DNA from: Aradus depressus
Taxonomy: Eukaryota; Arthropoda; Insecta; Hemiptera; Aradidae
Length of the DNA stretch: 64,000 bases
Direction: 5' to 3'
NCBI GenBank assembly: GCA_963662175.1
Contig: OY759225.1
Coordinates: 15,059,601-15,123,600 of the forward strand
Within the stretch, counting starts at the first letter, position 1; each line of letters opens with the position of its first letter. Positions 42,352 to 54,324 of this stretch are shown in pieces. Below the pieces are notes generated by a model. The model ran no database searches. It was not told the DNA's origin and saw only the letters and a list, made by a program, of their open reading frames with translations. The translations under genes and the position numbers were made by a program.

Positions 42352-42654
42352 AGTAGAAAGAAGTATTTTTCTTGACAATCTGTCCTTATCGTCTGGTTGA
42401 CAAGACTCAGGATGCTCCTCGCCCTGTTTAGGCAGAAACAACATCTTGCCAGAAGACGTACCTATTGCCTCAATGAAAACATCCCTTCTCTCAGATAACA
42501 TTCTAGCTCAACCAAGAGTACATCCCTATCTCAAAACCAAGTACTCTTTCTTCTTATTCAAATCTCTGAGAAAAGTTTAATTTTTATAGACACAACTTTA
42601 CTTTAGTTGGAATATAGAAGAAGATTTAGTTATTATGACTCGTGCCCGGGCTTT

Positions 42655-43165
42655 AACGACAAGTTTGATGTAGAAAATTTACACATATTAAGATTATTAA
42701 TAAATTATAAAATCAATCATCATTCTTTGTCTAAAAACAGCTGTTAGGAGTGAAGTAACTTAATTAGTGAATAAATATACAAAGATGGACTATTCGCAAT
42801 TTGTTTTAAAACGAAATGTGAACAACCAATGAATGAAGAACAAAAGACGACGATCAGCTGTTTTAAATAAAGAGAAACAGTCTAAGGAAAGATGTGGTGT
42901 AAGGTGTAGTGAACCAGTCTGTGTGAGAGAAGGTGTAGAGGAGATGTAGGAGTGACAATTATAACATTGGAAGTACGTAGAAGAGAAAAGGTACTTTTTA
43001 TTTATATGTATATATGCCCAAAATATAAGAGAATTATAAATAGTGGCGGGTGTTTTAAAGAAAAAAAGACTGATATAGTTTTAAGTAATTAGTTTGTAAG
43101 ATTTTTCTTGTAATTTGATTTTATATTTGATATTGATATTTTCATTTTATTTATAATGTAGATTA
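42655..43165 (+). repeat. REP-2 copy, uninterrupted
   Basis: Matches the flanks of the Jockey insertion at 4256-5510 and shows the pre-insertion sequence across 'aataaattataaaat'. Confidence 0.85.
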
Positions 43166-43330
43166 GTGTTAAATAAACCCAATTTTTGTTTTCTTATTCT
43201 ATCTATGCTATTAATTTTCCCTATGAACCTAGTAAGATAATTTATACCTTCGGATTAGATTTAAACATTTTAAAAAAGAAGCAAGATGGCATCTCTTTAG
43301 TATCTTTAGAAGAAATTCAAATGAAATAAT
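43165..43330 (-). repeat. REP-3 fragment, inverted
   Basis: 'ttttccctatgaacctagta' and 'agatggcatctctttag' are the complements of REP-3 landmarks at 28430-28560 and 63370-63500. Confidence 0.75.
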
Positions 43331-43386
43331 TATTAATTTATATTTTCTGGCCAGAGCAAAAAACCAAGATAAAAATTAAATAAACT

Positions 43387-43702
43387 TTTTTTTCTTTCTT
43401 TTTATTATTTTTTTTTTTTTAGTTGGTTTTAAAAGAGGGTGCGCCTTGCGTTGCAGCAACATCACCCAGTTTACGTTTAGCAAAGCTCGGGATCATTACA
43501 TTGCCTGTTTCTGCTCCCGCCAGGAGCCGACGAATCGGCAGAACATCGGGTAGTCAGTTTCCATCACCATCTGCCGTAGATCTAGTCCCAAATATGATCT
43601 TGTCCCATGAATCAACTCCACCCTAGCTTGGTCGTACAGCGGACATTCGAGGACCACATGTTCTGCAGTCTCGATACCGCCGCACGAACAGTTCGGGGTG
43701 TT
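43387..43702 (-). mobile_element. R1-clade LINE, C-terminal stub, 15-bp target duplication
   Basis: Flanked by a perfect 15-bp duplication AAAATTAAATAAACT (43372-43386 and 43703-43717). Minus strand, open to 43496: PNCSCGGIETAEHVVLECPL then YDQARVELIHGTRSYLGLDL and FCRFVGSWREQKQAM with a stop. This is the C-terminal zinc-knuckle (C-x-C...H...C) region of R1-type ORF2. A poly(A)-type tail (T-rich, 43387-43420) marks its 3' end. Severe 5' truncation leaves only about 90 codons. Confidence 0.92.
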
Positions 43703-43777
43703 AAAATTAAATAAACTAAAAAAATAGTTTTTATTAAAAATGGATTGCTTGTGAGTCATTTAATTCTAAAAGCATTT

Positions 43778-45594
43778 TTTTTTTTTTCTTTTTTCGGGTG
43801 CTCCTGACCCCTTAGGGGGTCGGTCACATCACCCTATGCTTCTTACGCCGAGTGATCTCGGGATCTTATCGGGGGTTCTGTTCTGCCTGTGTCCCGGAGC
43901 CGGGGGCAGCCTCCGCACGCCTGTCGGTGGTCGGTGGGGCCCCCGGCACCGGGTTAGTAGGCTTTCTTGATTCTCCGCCAGGAGGAGACGAACCGACCAA
44001 AAGCCAGGTAGCCAGCCTCTGTCATCAGTCCCGGCAGGTCCAGTCCCAGGTCCTGTCTGGCGAATCAGCGCCGCCCTGGGCACGTCGTATAGCGGGCATT
44101 CGAGAACTACGTGATCCGCAGTCTCGACGCCGCCACACGAGCAGGCTGGGCTGTTCTTCTTAAAGAAGAAGAGATTGGCGCTGAAGTCGCCGTGACCTGA
44201 TAGCATCTGTGACGTCCAATGGTCTGGTTGTACCCATGGCGAGTCAAGGCGCGTCTGGACGTCTGGGAAATAGGTGAAGGTTGTACGGCCATCTGTCGAT
44301 TGCGCCCAACGCTGTTGCCATCTTTCTACGATCCATTCCTGGACAATGCCTCTCAGGCGATCTGGTCTCGCCCGTCCTTGCATCTCCCTTTCCAGGGCTT
44401 GACTTAAGGCCATGTCCGTGTCTGCCTCTATTGGTAAGCCGCGTCTACAGAAGTACGAGGCGACGGCCCCATCCAAGACAAGGTCTATGGGTGGGGCCCC
44501 CGCCAGCACCTGCAGCGCAGCCGTGGAGACTGTACGGTAGGCTTTGGTAATCCTGAAGAGGGCTGCTCTTAGAGCTTGAAGTAGCAACGTACGCCGTCGC
44601 TTGGTGGGGTGAACCCACCATCCGGCAGCGGCGTACCTTGCTACTGCCTCGAAAACCCCGGTGTAAATAGTTTTACACGCGTAGCCGAGACCCCACGTCG
44701 CTCGGGCTAGGTAGCTCAGAGTTTTAAAGGTAGCTGTTGTCCTATCCTTGATGGCAACAGCGTGGGGCGTGACGTTGAATCCCGGCCCAATCCTCACACC
44801 CAGGTACGTGATCACGGCCGGAAATTCAACGCGTCGGTCGTGTACTGCAAGAACCAGGGGGTGGCGGGCGTCAGTTTTTCCTCTCATCAGCATAGCCGCT
44901 GTCTTGCTGGGAGAGAGGGTTAACTTGTTCAGTCGGCACCAAGTGTCAGTAGAGTCGATCGCGGCTTGGGCTCGGGCAGTCAGAGTGGCACGACTGTCAG
45001 CGTGCACCGTGACCACTAGGTCGTCAACATAGGCTATTGCCCTGTGTCCACGAGTCTCGAGGTCACGAAGCAGTCCATCAAAGAGTATGTTCCAGAGTGT
45101 TGGTCCGAGGACCGAGCCCTGGGGACACGTCTGGTGATGTTCACTGTTGTGCTGGTGAATTGCTGTCTCACCGTCGCAGAGCGCTCGCTGAGGAAGCTGG
45201 AGATGAGCCCGAATAGGTTCCTAGGTATTCCCACAGACCGTAGTCGCAAGAGAATGGCAGGCCACCAGGCGCAGTCGAAGGCCGCGGCTACATCAAAGAA
45301 GATGCAGAGAGAGTATTTCCCTCTGACCTCGACATCCGCCCTTAGCATTCTCAACGCATCTTCAGTGGATCTGCCCCTCATGCATCCGAATTGTCTGTGC
45401 GAAACAAAGGCCTGCACCCGGGCCCGAATTCCCGACAGGATCAGAGTCTCCAACACCTTGCCGGAGACTGGGAGTAGGCTGATCAGTCTGTAGCTACCCG
45501 CCAAGGAGATGTCCCCAGGCTTGACAAACGTGCACACAAGTGCCTGTTTCCAAGCACTCGGGAAGTGGTATGTCCTTAGGCAGGAGTTGACCAG
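43778..45594 (-). mobile_element. R1-clade LINE, 1.8 kb, RT to C-terminus, 15-bp target duplication
   Basis: Flanked by a perfect 15-bp duplication ATTCTAAAAGCATTT (43763-43777 and 45595-45609); T-run 43778-43787 is its poly(A). The minus strand begins inside the reverse transcriptase: SYRLISLLPVSGKVLETLIL, HRQFGCMRGRSTEDAL, FFDVAAAFDCAWWP (motif A). After a one-base frameshift near 45130 come PQGSVLGPTLWNILFDG and AYVDDLVVTVHAD (catalytic YVDD, 45031-45020). The long frame then covers the thumb and C-terminal region (VITYLGVRIG, YAAAGWWVHPTKRRR) to CSCGGVETADHVVLECPLYD near 44110. A further frameshift near 44070 replaces the natural end (GRFVSSWR appears in another frame). Catalytic residues are retained, but the 5' endonuclease half is missing. 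High GC content differs strongly from the surroundings and suggests a recent insertion. Confidence 0.95.
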
Positions 45595-45825
45595 ATTCTA
45601 AAAGCATTTGCATTTTTGCTGCTCATGTAAAGTCAACTTAAGTATTACAGTCAGTGGTTCCCTCAGGGGGAGCTTCTAGGGGTCCGAGTCTCCCAAATTA
45701 ATAACAAAAAGTCTGCAGCGCTAACCACGGAAATTGCGGGCTGTGCCCCCGGGAGTCCATACCCCCACCCACGTAGCCTAACTTTGCCTCCCCCCCCCCT
45801 GCTCAAAATCCTGGCTACGCCCCTG

Positions 45826-46090
45826 TACTTGTGTACCAAAATATTTTGGTATATAAAGGAGTCACTTTAACTATTTTCTTAAAGATGCACGTACTTCGAT
45901 CCTGGTTAATTGTTCTGGGTTCTGGAAATCGAATGTATTTATTAACCTTAATGAATTCTTTAATTAAAAAATTCCAAAGGGCCGAAGGCTCAATGGATTC
46001 CTTCAAGGTTGGTCCTATTCCCTCGGTTCATTAAAGCCCCAAGTACTCACTATACTACAATTTACAAATTTACAATAACACGATCCTGAT
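45826..46090. other. unassigned stretch
   Basis: Short open frames on both strands only; no domain or splice support. Confidence 0.35.
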
Positions 46091-47060
46091 GTATTAACTA
46101 ATAAACAAGAGAAACTATACTAGAGGAGACATATATAATAGTCAAACTGGTGAGACAGAACTATATGAAAAAGAAAAGACCAAAGGAACAGAACAATTTC
46201 AACTAAAACAAAACTACACTAACTAAGCAGACAGAACAGAACTATACAAACTAAAGAGAGAGAACAAAACTATACTAATTAGAGGGAAATAGAATTACAC
46301 TAACTATACAAATACTGTTCTTTCTGTTTAATTTAGAGGGTAGAATACTATACAAACTAAAGAGATGTAACAAAACTATAATAAGTAGAAGGTATAAAAC
46401 TATTATAACTAACCAGGGGGAATAGGAACTAAATAGAGGAAACAGAACAATACTAAGTAAAGAGGTCAGAACTATAACTAAAGTAGAGGGGTTAAGGTTA
46501 TACTAACTAAAGAGAAGTATCAAAACAATACTAACTAAACAGAGGAAACAGAACCATACTAAGTAGAAAGGTCAGAACTATAACTAAAGTAGAGGGGTTA
46601 AGGCTATACTAACTAAATAGAAGTATCAAAACAATACTAACTAAACAGAGGAAGTAGAACAATACTAAGTAAAGAGGTCAGAACTATAACTAAAGTAGAG
46701 GGGTTAAGGCTATACTAACTAAATAGAAGTATCAAAACAATACTAACTAAACAGAGGAAACAGAACAATACTAAGTAAAGAGGTCGGAACTATAGCTAAA
46801 GTAGAGGGGTTAAGGCTATACTAACTAAAAACAAGTACCAAAACAATACTAACTAAACAGAGGAAACAGAACAATACTAAGTAAAGAGGTCAGAAATATA
46901 ACTAAAGTAGAGGAGTTAAGGCTATACTAACTAAAGAAAAGTATCGAAACAATACTAACTGAACAGAGAAAATATTTCTATAAGAACTAAACAAAGGGAA
47001 CAGAACAATACTAAGTAGGTATACATTAACTAGAGAGGGGGAACAGAACTGTACTAAGTA
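46090..47060. repeat. satellite-like array, 106-bp higher-order period
   Basis: A diffuse array of short 'aactataactaa/agtagagg' words. From about 46440 a 106-bp unit is clear: 'ggttaagg' recurs at 46491, 46597, 46703, 46809 and 46915. One strand is almost free of long C or T runs (purine/AC-rich). Confidence 0.92.
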
Positions 47061-48312
47061 GAGGAGACAAAACTATTATAACTAAACAAAGAGACCAGAC
47101 CCTACTAATTAGAGGGTATATTTACTAAACAAGATCAAACTAAACAATACAATGCTAACTAAGATGAAAGAATAGAACAATACCAAAGAGGGAACAAAAA
47201 TATATTAAGTAGAGGAGACAACACTACTATAACTAAACAAAGAGACCAGACCCTACTAATTAGAGGGTATATTTACTAAACAAGATCAAACTAAACAATA
47301 CAATGCTAACTAAGATGAAAGAATAGAACAATACCAAAGAGGGAACAAAAATATATTAAGTAGAGGAGACAAAACTATTATAACTAAACAAAGAGACCAG
47401 ACCCTACTAATTAGAGGGTATATTTACTAAACAAGATCAAACTAAACAATACAATGCTAACTAAGATGAAAGAATAGAACAATACCAAAGAGGGAACAAA
47501 AATATATTAAGTAGAGGAGACAACACTACTATAACTAAACAGAGAGACCAGACCCTACTAATTAGAGGGTATATTTACTAAACAAGATCAAACTAAACAA
47601 TACAATGCTAACTAAGATGAAAGAATAGAACAATACCAAAGAGGGAACAAAAATATATTAAGTAGAGGAGACAACACTACTATAACTAAACAGAGAGACC
47701 AGACCCTACTAATTAGAGGGTATATTTACTAAACAAGATCAAACTAAACAATACAATGCTAACTAAGATGAAAGAATAGAACAATACCAAAGAGGGAACA
47801 AAAATATATTAAGTAGAGGAGACAACACTACTATAACTAAACAGAGAGACCAGACCCTACTAATTAGAGGGTATATTTACTAAACAAGATCAAACTAAAC
47901 AATACAATGCTAACTAAGATGAAAGAATAGAACAATACCAAAGAGGGAACAAAAATATATTAAGTAGAGGAGACAACACTACTATAACTAAACAAAGAGA
48001 CCAGACCCTACTAATTAGAGGGTATATTTACTAAACAAGATCAAACTATACAATACAATGCTAACTAAGATGAAAGAATAGAACAATACCAAAGAGGGAA
48101 CAAAAATATATTAAGTAGAGAAGACAACACTACTATAACTAAACAAAGAGACCAGACCCTACTAATTAGAGGGTATATTTACTAAACAAGATCAAACTAT
48201 ACAATACAATTCTAACTAAGATGAAAGAATAGAACAATACCAAAGAGGGAACAAAAATATATTAAGTAGAGGAGACAACACTACTATAACTAAACAGAGA
48301 GACCAGAACTAT
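47060..48312. repeat. satellite-like array, 151-bp period, eight units
   Basis: 'gaccagaccctactaattag' recurs at 47093, 47244, 47395, 47546 and onward to about 48150, an exact 151-bp spacing; units differ at only a few positions. The same short words as in the 106-bp array are used, so both arose from one monomer family. Confidence 0.95.
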
Positions 48313-48319
48313 ACTATTT

Positions 48320-48785
48320 TATATATGCTGTACCACACATATATTCTCGATTAAGGATTTTCAACTATACTAACGCATTCTGGTTAGAATCACTGTTCTG
48401 TTGAATAATAAATACTTATATACAAACATCTTCATACTTATTGGAAAAGATATTATTAAAAAAATTATAAACTTTTTGGAATACTTCCAAATGGCTGATT
48501 TTTAATATCGCAAGATCAAACAACTTTTCAATTTGTTTTTCTACAGCCTCATCTGAAGTATGTAAGATGTTCTCATGCCAATTTCAGTACATGTTGTTCT
48601 CTTTCTGGACTGATGTAGATCTGAATGTACATAAAAGTATGAAAGTGAAAGTTCTCCTTTCACTTTCAGTATAGTTCAATACAGTAAATTAATAATTAGT
48701 GTAAATTTTAACAGTATCCTTCAAGTCTCTCAACTTCTCATTTAGATAAAAATTAAGAATATTTGATATCGTCATCAAAGTGATG
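48320..48785. other. unassigned stretch
   Basis: No coding region or repeat hallmark recognised downstream of the satellite. Confidence 0.35.
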
Positions 48786-48790
48786 TGGTT

Positions 48791-49800
48791 TTACTTCCCC
48801 AGATATAAGAATTACAGGGGAAGTTATGTAATCGGTTAAAACTGCGGAGTTATGTTTTCACCGGAATTTCATATTTTACGAAATTCTGATTTCAAAAATT
48901 GAAACAAAATGCTACATCCATTTACCAGTCAGATAAGAACTATTACATTCAATGGATTCCTGGACACATCAATTTGACTGACAACGACAGAGCTCACCAC
49001 CTAGCCATACGAGGAACGGCAAAGGACACAATGACACTCAGAATCGACTTGACCTTAGAAGACACCCTTTCCATCCTACAACACCAGACACTCACGGAAT
49101 GGCAAACCAACTATACTGACATATCCCAAACCAAAGGACAATACCACTACAGAGTACAGGAGACAGTAACGACAAAGCCATGGTTCCACCCACACAGTAA
49201 GACACTGACGACTAAACAAATCATATACATGACATGACTGAGGACCGGACATGCCAGAACAAACAAATACTTACATCTAATCAAAATAAAACCATCCCCC
49301 AACTGTGAACACTGCAATGAGACTGAGGACGTAATCCACATTAATACGACAACCAGAGACAACATGAGACACTACTATCCAACGAAAACACATTTCTTCA
49401 AACCATAGCTAACATTAATAACATAGAAAACATTAACAAACTCATTAAATTTATTACCAAATCAAAAATAGAATTGTAATAAAATCAATAGACTACTACA
49501 TACTCGCTCCGGCTTTATAGGACTACGGCATAGTAAAAAAAAAAAATAAAAAAATAAAAAATAAAAAAATTCTGTGTGTCTGTGAACACGATAACTCCCG
49601 TTAAAATGGAAGTATCGTCACAAAATTTAATATGTGTATGCAGAACCATCAAAGATCAACACCTGCCGATTTTTAGTCAAATCGGCCAAAGGAAAAGGGT
49701 GGTTTAGGGGAGGGCTCAACTCAAAAACCTTAATAACTGCCGATGTAATTAATTAATCGACACATCATAAGGAGACCCATAACTTTTCTGTGACTTCTGA
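48791..49800 (+). repeat. REP-1 copy split by a LINE
   Basis: 48791-48898 is the start module ('ggggaagttatgtaatcggt') and 49566-49800 resumes at 'ttctgtgtgtctgtgaacac' with the hallmark near 49590. The LINE at 48899-49560 sits between modules that are contiguous in other copies. Confidence 0.85.
48899..49560 (+). mobile_element. LINE fragment: RNase H end and C-terminal region, with A-rich tail
   Basis: Plus strand, open for 112 codons: YYIQWIPGHINLTDNDRAHH, the last conserved motif of a LINE ribonuclease H domain (W.PGH...GN..AD.LA in active copies). A linker follows with LTEWQTNY and, after one in-frame stop near 49236, LRTGHARTNKYLHLIKIKPS and PNCEHCNETEDVIHI, a C-x2-C...H motif. The element ends in an A-rich tail at about 49535-49565. 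RNase H plus this ending points to the I-type group of LINEs. 5'-truncated, dead. Confidence 0.85.
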
Positions 49801-49825
49801 ATCATCATCTATATTTCTCGTTATA

Positions 49826-50163
49826 GGTTACGTTATATGACTCATGCCCGGGCTTTAACTACGAGGTCATATCGTCTACTACCAGAGCGCTCTTTCCTCA
49901 CTCTGGTGGACATGAGCCCGACTCTACTGTGGGAGTCCTAAAGTTTGCCTACCATAAATTTTTATTCAACTAGGGTAGAGGTCTTTAACGAGTACCTGAC
50001 ATCGTACAGGCTCGGGACCATCGCTTAACGTCCCATCCGAAGGACGGCATGCTCAAGTTTATTTTACTTCCCACATAAAATAAACTAAGGGCCTCGGTCG
50101 GGTTTCGAACCGACGATCTTGAGTTCACCAAGCACGCATACCCCTGAGCTACCGGCGCCCTCG
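49826..50163 (-). mobile_element. SINE-A copy with 12-bp target duplication
   Basis: Flanked by TTTCTCGTTATA (49814-49825 and 50164-50175), perfect. Full body, box B complement 'gggtttcgaaccgac' and head complement 'gagctaccggcgccctcg'. Confidence 0.95.
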
Positions 50164-50204
50164 TTTCTCGTTATATCAACAGTTGTTAGGATTTTTATGT
50201 TAGT

Positions 50205-50590
50205 AGCTTTTACTTCCATAGCTATACGAAGTATATAATCGGTTCTGAATTCTTGAGTCCAAAAATTTAAAAAAAAGTCTGTGTGTGAGTCTATGAACAC
50301 GATAACTCCCGATAGAATGAACGTATCGACATGAAATTTTATAGTTGTATCTAGAATCCTCCCATTGATTTTCAGTCAAATTGGCGAATAGATAAGGGTG
50401 GATAAAAAACTCTAATAACTGCAATTTTAATGAATGTATCGACACAAAATTTCATATTTAGTTTAGAAAACCGCATGAGGACGGCACTTATAAATATTCC
50501 GCAAAATTTGGCAAAAGGAAAGGGACAGATCAAAGGAAGCGTGCTCAACTCAATACCCTAACCCTAATAACTAACGATGTCATGAATTTG
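50205..50590 (+). repeat. REP-1 copy, near complete
   Basis: 'agctatacgaagtatataat', 'acgataactcccgatagaat' near 50299, and the second module 'taatgaatgtatcgacacaa' near 50428. It is the target of the SINE-A insertion just upstream. Confidence 0.85.
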
Positions 50591-50599
50591 GACTTTTTT

Positions 50600-52035
50600 A
50601 CTTTTCGATTCAGATGTAATGTAATTAATGTGCGAAGTGTTTCATTGTTTTTTTTATAATAAGTAATAATATATAAAATGGAAGCAAAATATATATTTAA
50701 GTTTGGAAAAGGAAAATTTATGAGATGTTGGGGGGGGCGCTATGAACAGAAAGGTCCTGATGTTTTAGCGTGGCTTGTAGTTGTTTGGTGTGCCCTTGTC
50801 CCCTCCCTAGCCATCCCTTCGGATGAAGTTATGAGTGTTGATGAAGTGTGTCCCCTTATTTGATTCCCAAATTACGACCTGCAGACTGATGAACAAGATC
50901 GACAAAGAACCAGAGAGGAATTAAGAAGAAAAAATTGGAAGAGTCGTGAAACCGATCCGTACAGCGTTATACACGTGGTTCATTTTATTTTATGTGAATA
51001 TATACTTTTTATTATGAGTTTCTAGATTTTAGTAGTTTGTTTCCCATGCTCAAACCTAGTCAATAGTGATTTAACAATTTAGTTTTTCAAAACTTTCTTA
51101 GCTGGTCGAACTTTCGCCTTTGGTTTATAGAAATCCAATTATATATATTAAAATCAGTAATTTAAGTATCGTTCTAATAGATAGGCGATCTGGCATACCA
51201 TTATTATTTTATTTTAGTAACAATCAGTAATACAGTTTGAGAAAATTCCCGCGTGTTTAAAGTAAAAGAATAAATATTTGTAATAAAAACGCGAACAATA
51301 GAATTATTATACAGAAGTTAGGAAAATATGAATTTTCGTTAAGAACTGAGCATCGAATTTTCGACCGAGGGTTCCACAATTTCCTATGAGAACGTAGCAA
51401 GTTGTTCACGGAATGGTTCATATGAACATTATCATAGGAAGTGAACATACTGTTTGATATGTACCCATTCCCTGTGTGATTATTCAGTCCAAGCTCGACA
51501 CAGAAAGTAGTCTATTAGAGAGAAAGACACTGAATATGTATGTGACTACTGTAGCTTTCCAAGTTAGTGCAAACAACGTCCCTTCGAATTGCTAATACTA
51601 AATAAGCCGATACTGTAACCCCTCGATAAGGTTCTCCAAACGCACTTTCGTACATTAGATTAGTCTCTCTGAGTGGCACATGCCAGGACGAATGATACAA
51701 GGACTGACAGGAGAGAGGATCTTTATAAAATTACTTAAACATAAAGAAAAAAAAAGAAAAAAAAAATATATATATATATATATTAGGGTGGCCGCTATTT
51801 TAAAAAAGTTAAAATTTTCTTGCTCCGGTACCAAAAACATGTGTAGAATGTCGAAAAATGTGGCCTGCATTTTTTCAGATTTTTTAAATCATATTACGCG
51901 GTGCCTGTAAGAGGTCGAATTTTAACATGGGTTTTAAATGGGGGTTTTCAACTTTTACCGACTTTTGAGCGTAGTTTCAAATGTTTCAGACATAAAAATC
52001 TGAAAATTTACATATTATTGTAACTATTGTAACTA
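50600..52035. other. unassigned stretch
   Basis: No gene supported. 51785-52030 ('agggtggccgctattttaaa') may be a dispersed repeat edge. Open frames at 50678-50863 and 51515-51700 have no recognisable domain. Confidence 0.35.
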
Positions 52036-52041
52036 TATTCT

Positions 52042-52277
52042 ATCTGGAAGGTAAAAAAACTTAAGCACGCCGTCCTTCGGATGGGAAGTTAAGCGATGGT
52101 CCCGAGCCTGTACAATGTCACTCTTTAATGACCCTAACCTTAGGTGAATAAAATATTAGAGTGAACAAAATTTAGAACTCCCATTATAGAGTCGGGCTGT
52201 CCATTAGGGTAACGAAAGAGCCCTCTGTTAGTAGGCGATATGACCTTGTAGTTGAAGTCCGGGCATGATTCATAATA
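52042..52277 (+). mobile_element. SINE-A copy, headless
   Basis: From 'taagcacgccgtccttcgga' to 'agtccgggcatgattcataa'. A second scrambled fragment lies at 52538-52688 with pieces in both orientations. Confidence 0.88.
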
Positions 52278-52736
52278 TTTTTTTTTATCTATCATTATTA
52301 GCCAAGCTACCCAAAATGAAGGGTCAAACCTCGCCTTTACCAGCACATTTTATAATGATCTTGAAATTTCTCTTTTTTGTATTAATTTGTAGAGTGCTTT
52401 GTGCGCTGGGCATAGAAATAATGTTTTTGTTTTTGTTTTTGTTTTTTTATAAGCAATTTTTTTGTTTTATATAAGGTATATTAATGTGTATACATTTTTA
52501 TAACGTATTCTATTACCATCGTTGAGTTAGTTACTTTGACCGGGCATTAACTATGAGGTCATATCGCCTACTACCTTACGTCCTGCTGACGTTGCCTTCA
52601 CACTACCTGAGATTGTACAATTGTACAGGCTAGAGAACATCGCTTAAGCAAACACATTGAGCACGCTGTCCTTCGGATGGGACGTTACGTTTCACAGAAA
52701 TAAATAATATTTTACACTAACGCTGATTCAAGAGAC

Positions 52737-53178
52737 CAGTGGCGGATACAAGGGGGGGGGGGGGGGCGGGGGCTCATAAGTCAGTTTTGTTAAGGATATA
52801 GAAATATTCACGTTAAATTGTGAAATACGTCCTAGTGGACCTCTTGGAGGTCTTGCGCACAGACTGTAATGACGACATTCGTTTACAGACTCAGATTGTA
52901 CTCAACCTGTTACTATATAAACCTATACTTTTTTTGTTTGTTATTTGTTTTGCGTCGGCCCCTGTTTTGGTATTTGTGACTTGTGTCGGTGTCTTATTTT
53001 TATATTTTTTCAAAAATATTGTGATATAATTATTAAGTTATCTTTATTTGATAATATTAGAGCGTCACAATGTGATTTTTTTTAAGTCATTCCCTTGTTG
53101 GCTGTTTTAATATATATTATTTATATATATTCATATAATTACATATTATAATTATATATTATAATTCCTCCGCCGTTG
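52737..53178. mobile_element. hAT-type MITE, 442 bp, 8-bp target duplication
   Basis: Begins CAGTGGCGGATACAAGG followed by a G-run, and ends with the complement of CAACGGCGGAGGAATT. Flanked by the perfect 8-bp duplication CAAGAGAC (52729-52736 and 53179-53186). The terminal motif CAGTGGCGGAT is a familiar hAT-family end (family knowledge). The 69-codon open frame inside is not a transposase. Confidence 0.88.
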
Positions 53179-53186
53179 CAAGAGAC

Positions 53187-53615
53187 TCTTCGATCAGTAT
53201 TGACAGTAGAAACAGCAGGGTTGAGTTGCCAATGTTGGATTGAAGCCAATATTTGTAACCAATCAAACTTCAGGGTCCATATTAACAGAGCCAGAGACCG
53301 ATTTTCAAAGAGGGCCTCTCTTGTATTCTTTTCAATGAGTCTTCTTTTGCAAGCTCATCAAAATTAAGTCCGCTTTTGAAGGTAGAAACGGCCTTTGCTG
53401 CCTCTATCCAGTGGTTAAGTCAATCTAAACTTTTCTACTTAGCTTTTAAGCATAAACAGTTGACTTTTCAGTTCTAAAAAAAAAAAAAGTAAACATTTCC
53501 AATAAAAAAAAAAGAAAGTCTCTGAATTTAAATATCCAAATTTTCTTTTAAAAAGAATTGTTCTTCTTAATCAAGTAAGTTTTTGCCTCTAACGTCAATC
53601 GACCGTTTCGACTAA
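53187..53615. other. unassigned stretch
   Basis: A 63-codon frame at 53176-53367 has no recognisable domain; two A-runs follow. Confidence 0.35.
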
Positions 53616-53619
53616 AAAT

Positions 53620-53880
53620 CAATACTTATGTAGTCAACTAGATAAAATGAAAGTATCGACACAAAATTTAATATGTGTATCCAGAACCCTCCAAGAACAA
53701 CACCTATTGATTTTGTCAAATTGGTCAAAGGGAAAGATTGTTTCAGAGGGGTACAACTAAAAAATCCTAATAACTATCGATGTAATGAATTTATCGACAC
53801 AAAATTTCATATTTGAATTCAAAAGCCCAATGAGGAGACTATTTTCTATTTTCTGGGACTTCTGAATCATCATCTATATT
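53620..53880 (+). repeat. REP-1 copy
   Basis: Modules 'agtatcgacacaaaatttaa', 'aacacctattgattttgtca' and 'tatcgatgtaatgaatttat'; the hallmark itself is mutated. Confidence 0.75.
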
Positions 53881-53918
53881 TCTAGTTATATCAACAGTTA
53901 TTATATTATATTTAACCC

Positions 53919-54180
53919 GACCGAGGCCCTTAGTTTATTTTATCTGGGAGGTAAAATAAACTTAAGCACGCCGTCCTTCGGATGGGACGTTAAGCAATGC
54001 CTGTACGATGTCATGTACTCGTTAAAGACTCCTGCCCTAGGTGAATAAAAATTTAGGGTAGACAAAATTTAGAACTCCCACAGTAGAGTCGGCCTCATGT
54101 CCACCAGAGTGACGAAACAGCGCTCTGGCAGTAGGCGATATGACCTCGTAGTTAAAGGCCGTGCATGAGTCATAAAACCC
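53919..54180 (+). mobile_element. SINE-A copy, headless
   Basis: 'cgaccgaggcccttagttta' to 'gtgcatgagtcataaaaccc'. Confidence 0.9.
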
Positions 54181-54324
54181 ATATTATGATGAAAGTTATA
54201 AAGCTATCATTTAAAAGTCGTATAGTAAGTTATGCAGTCGGTCAGAAAATAGAATTTGAATTTTTAACGAATTTTCATGTTCACCTGATTCCAAGAATAA
54301 AAAAAAATTCCTGTCTGTAATAGT

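Larger units (their letters stand above)
43344..45825 (-). mobile_element. hAT-type MITE hosting two R1-clade LINE insertions
   Basis: Non-contiguous host pieces 43344-43386, 43703-43777 and 45595-45825 match the intact MITE at 58043-58596 in inverted order ('gtttttattaaaaatggatt', 'ttttgctgctcatgtaaagt', 'gcgctaaccacggaaat'). The right end is the complement of CAGGGGCGTAGCCAGG (45810-45825). The outer left terminus is missing. The two gaps are exactly the LINE insertions described separately. Confidence 0.9.

Noticed and set aside
46090..48312. CRISPR-like array
   Set aside because: Units are contiguous tandem repeats without unique spacers, in a eukaryotic context.
53176..53367. 63-codon open frame as a host exon
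   Set aside because: Starts within the target duplication of a MITE, no recognisable domain, followed by A-runs.
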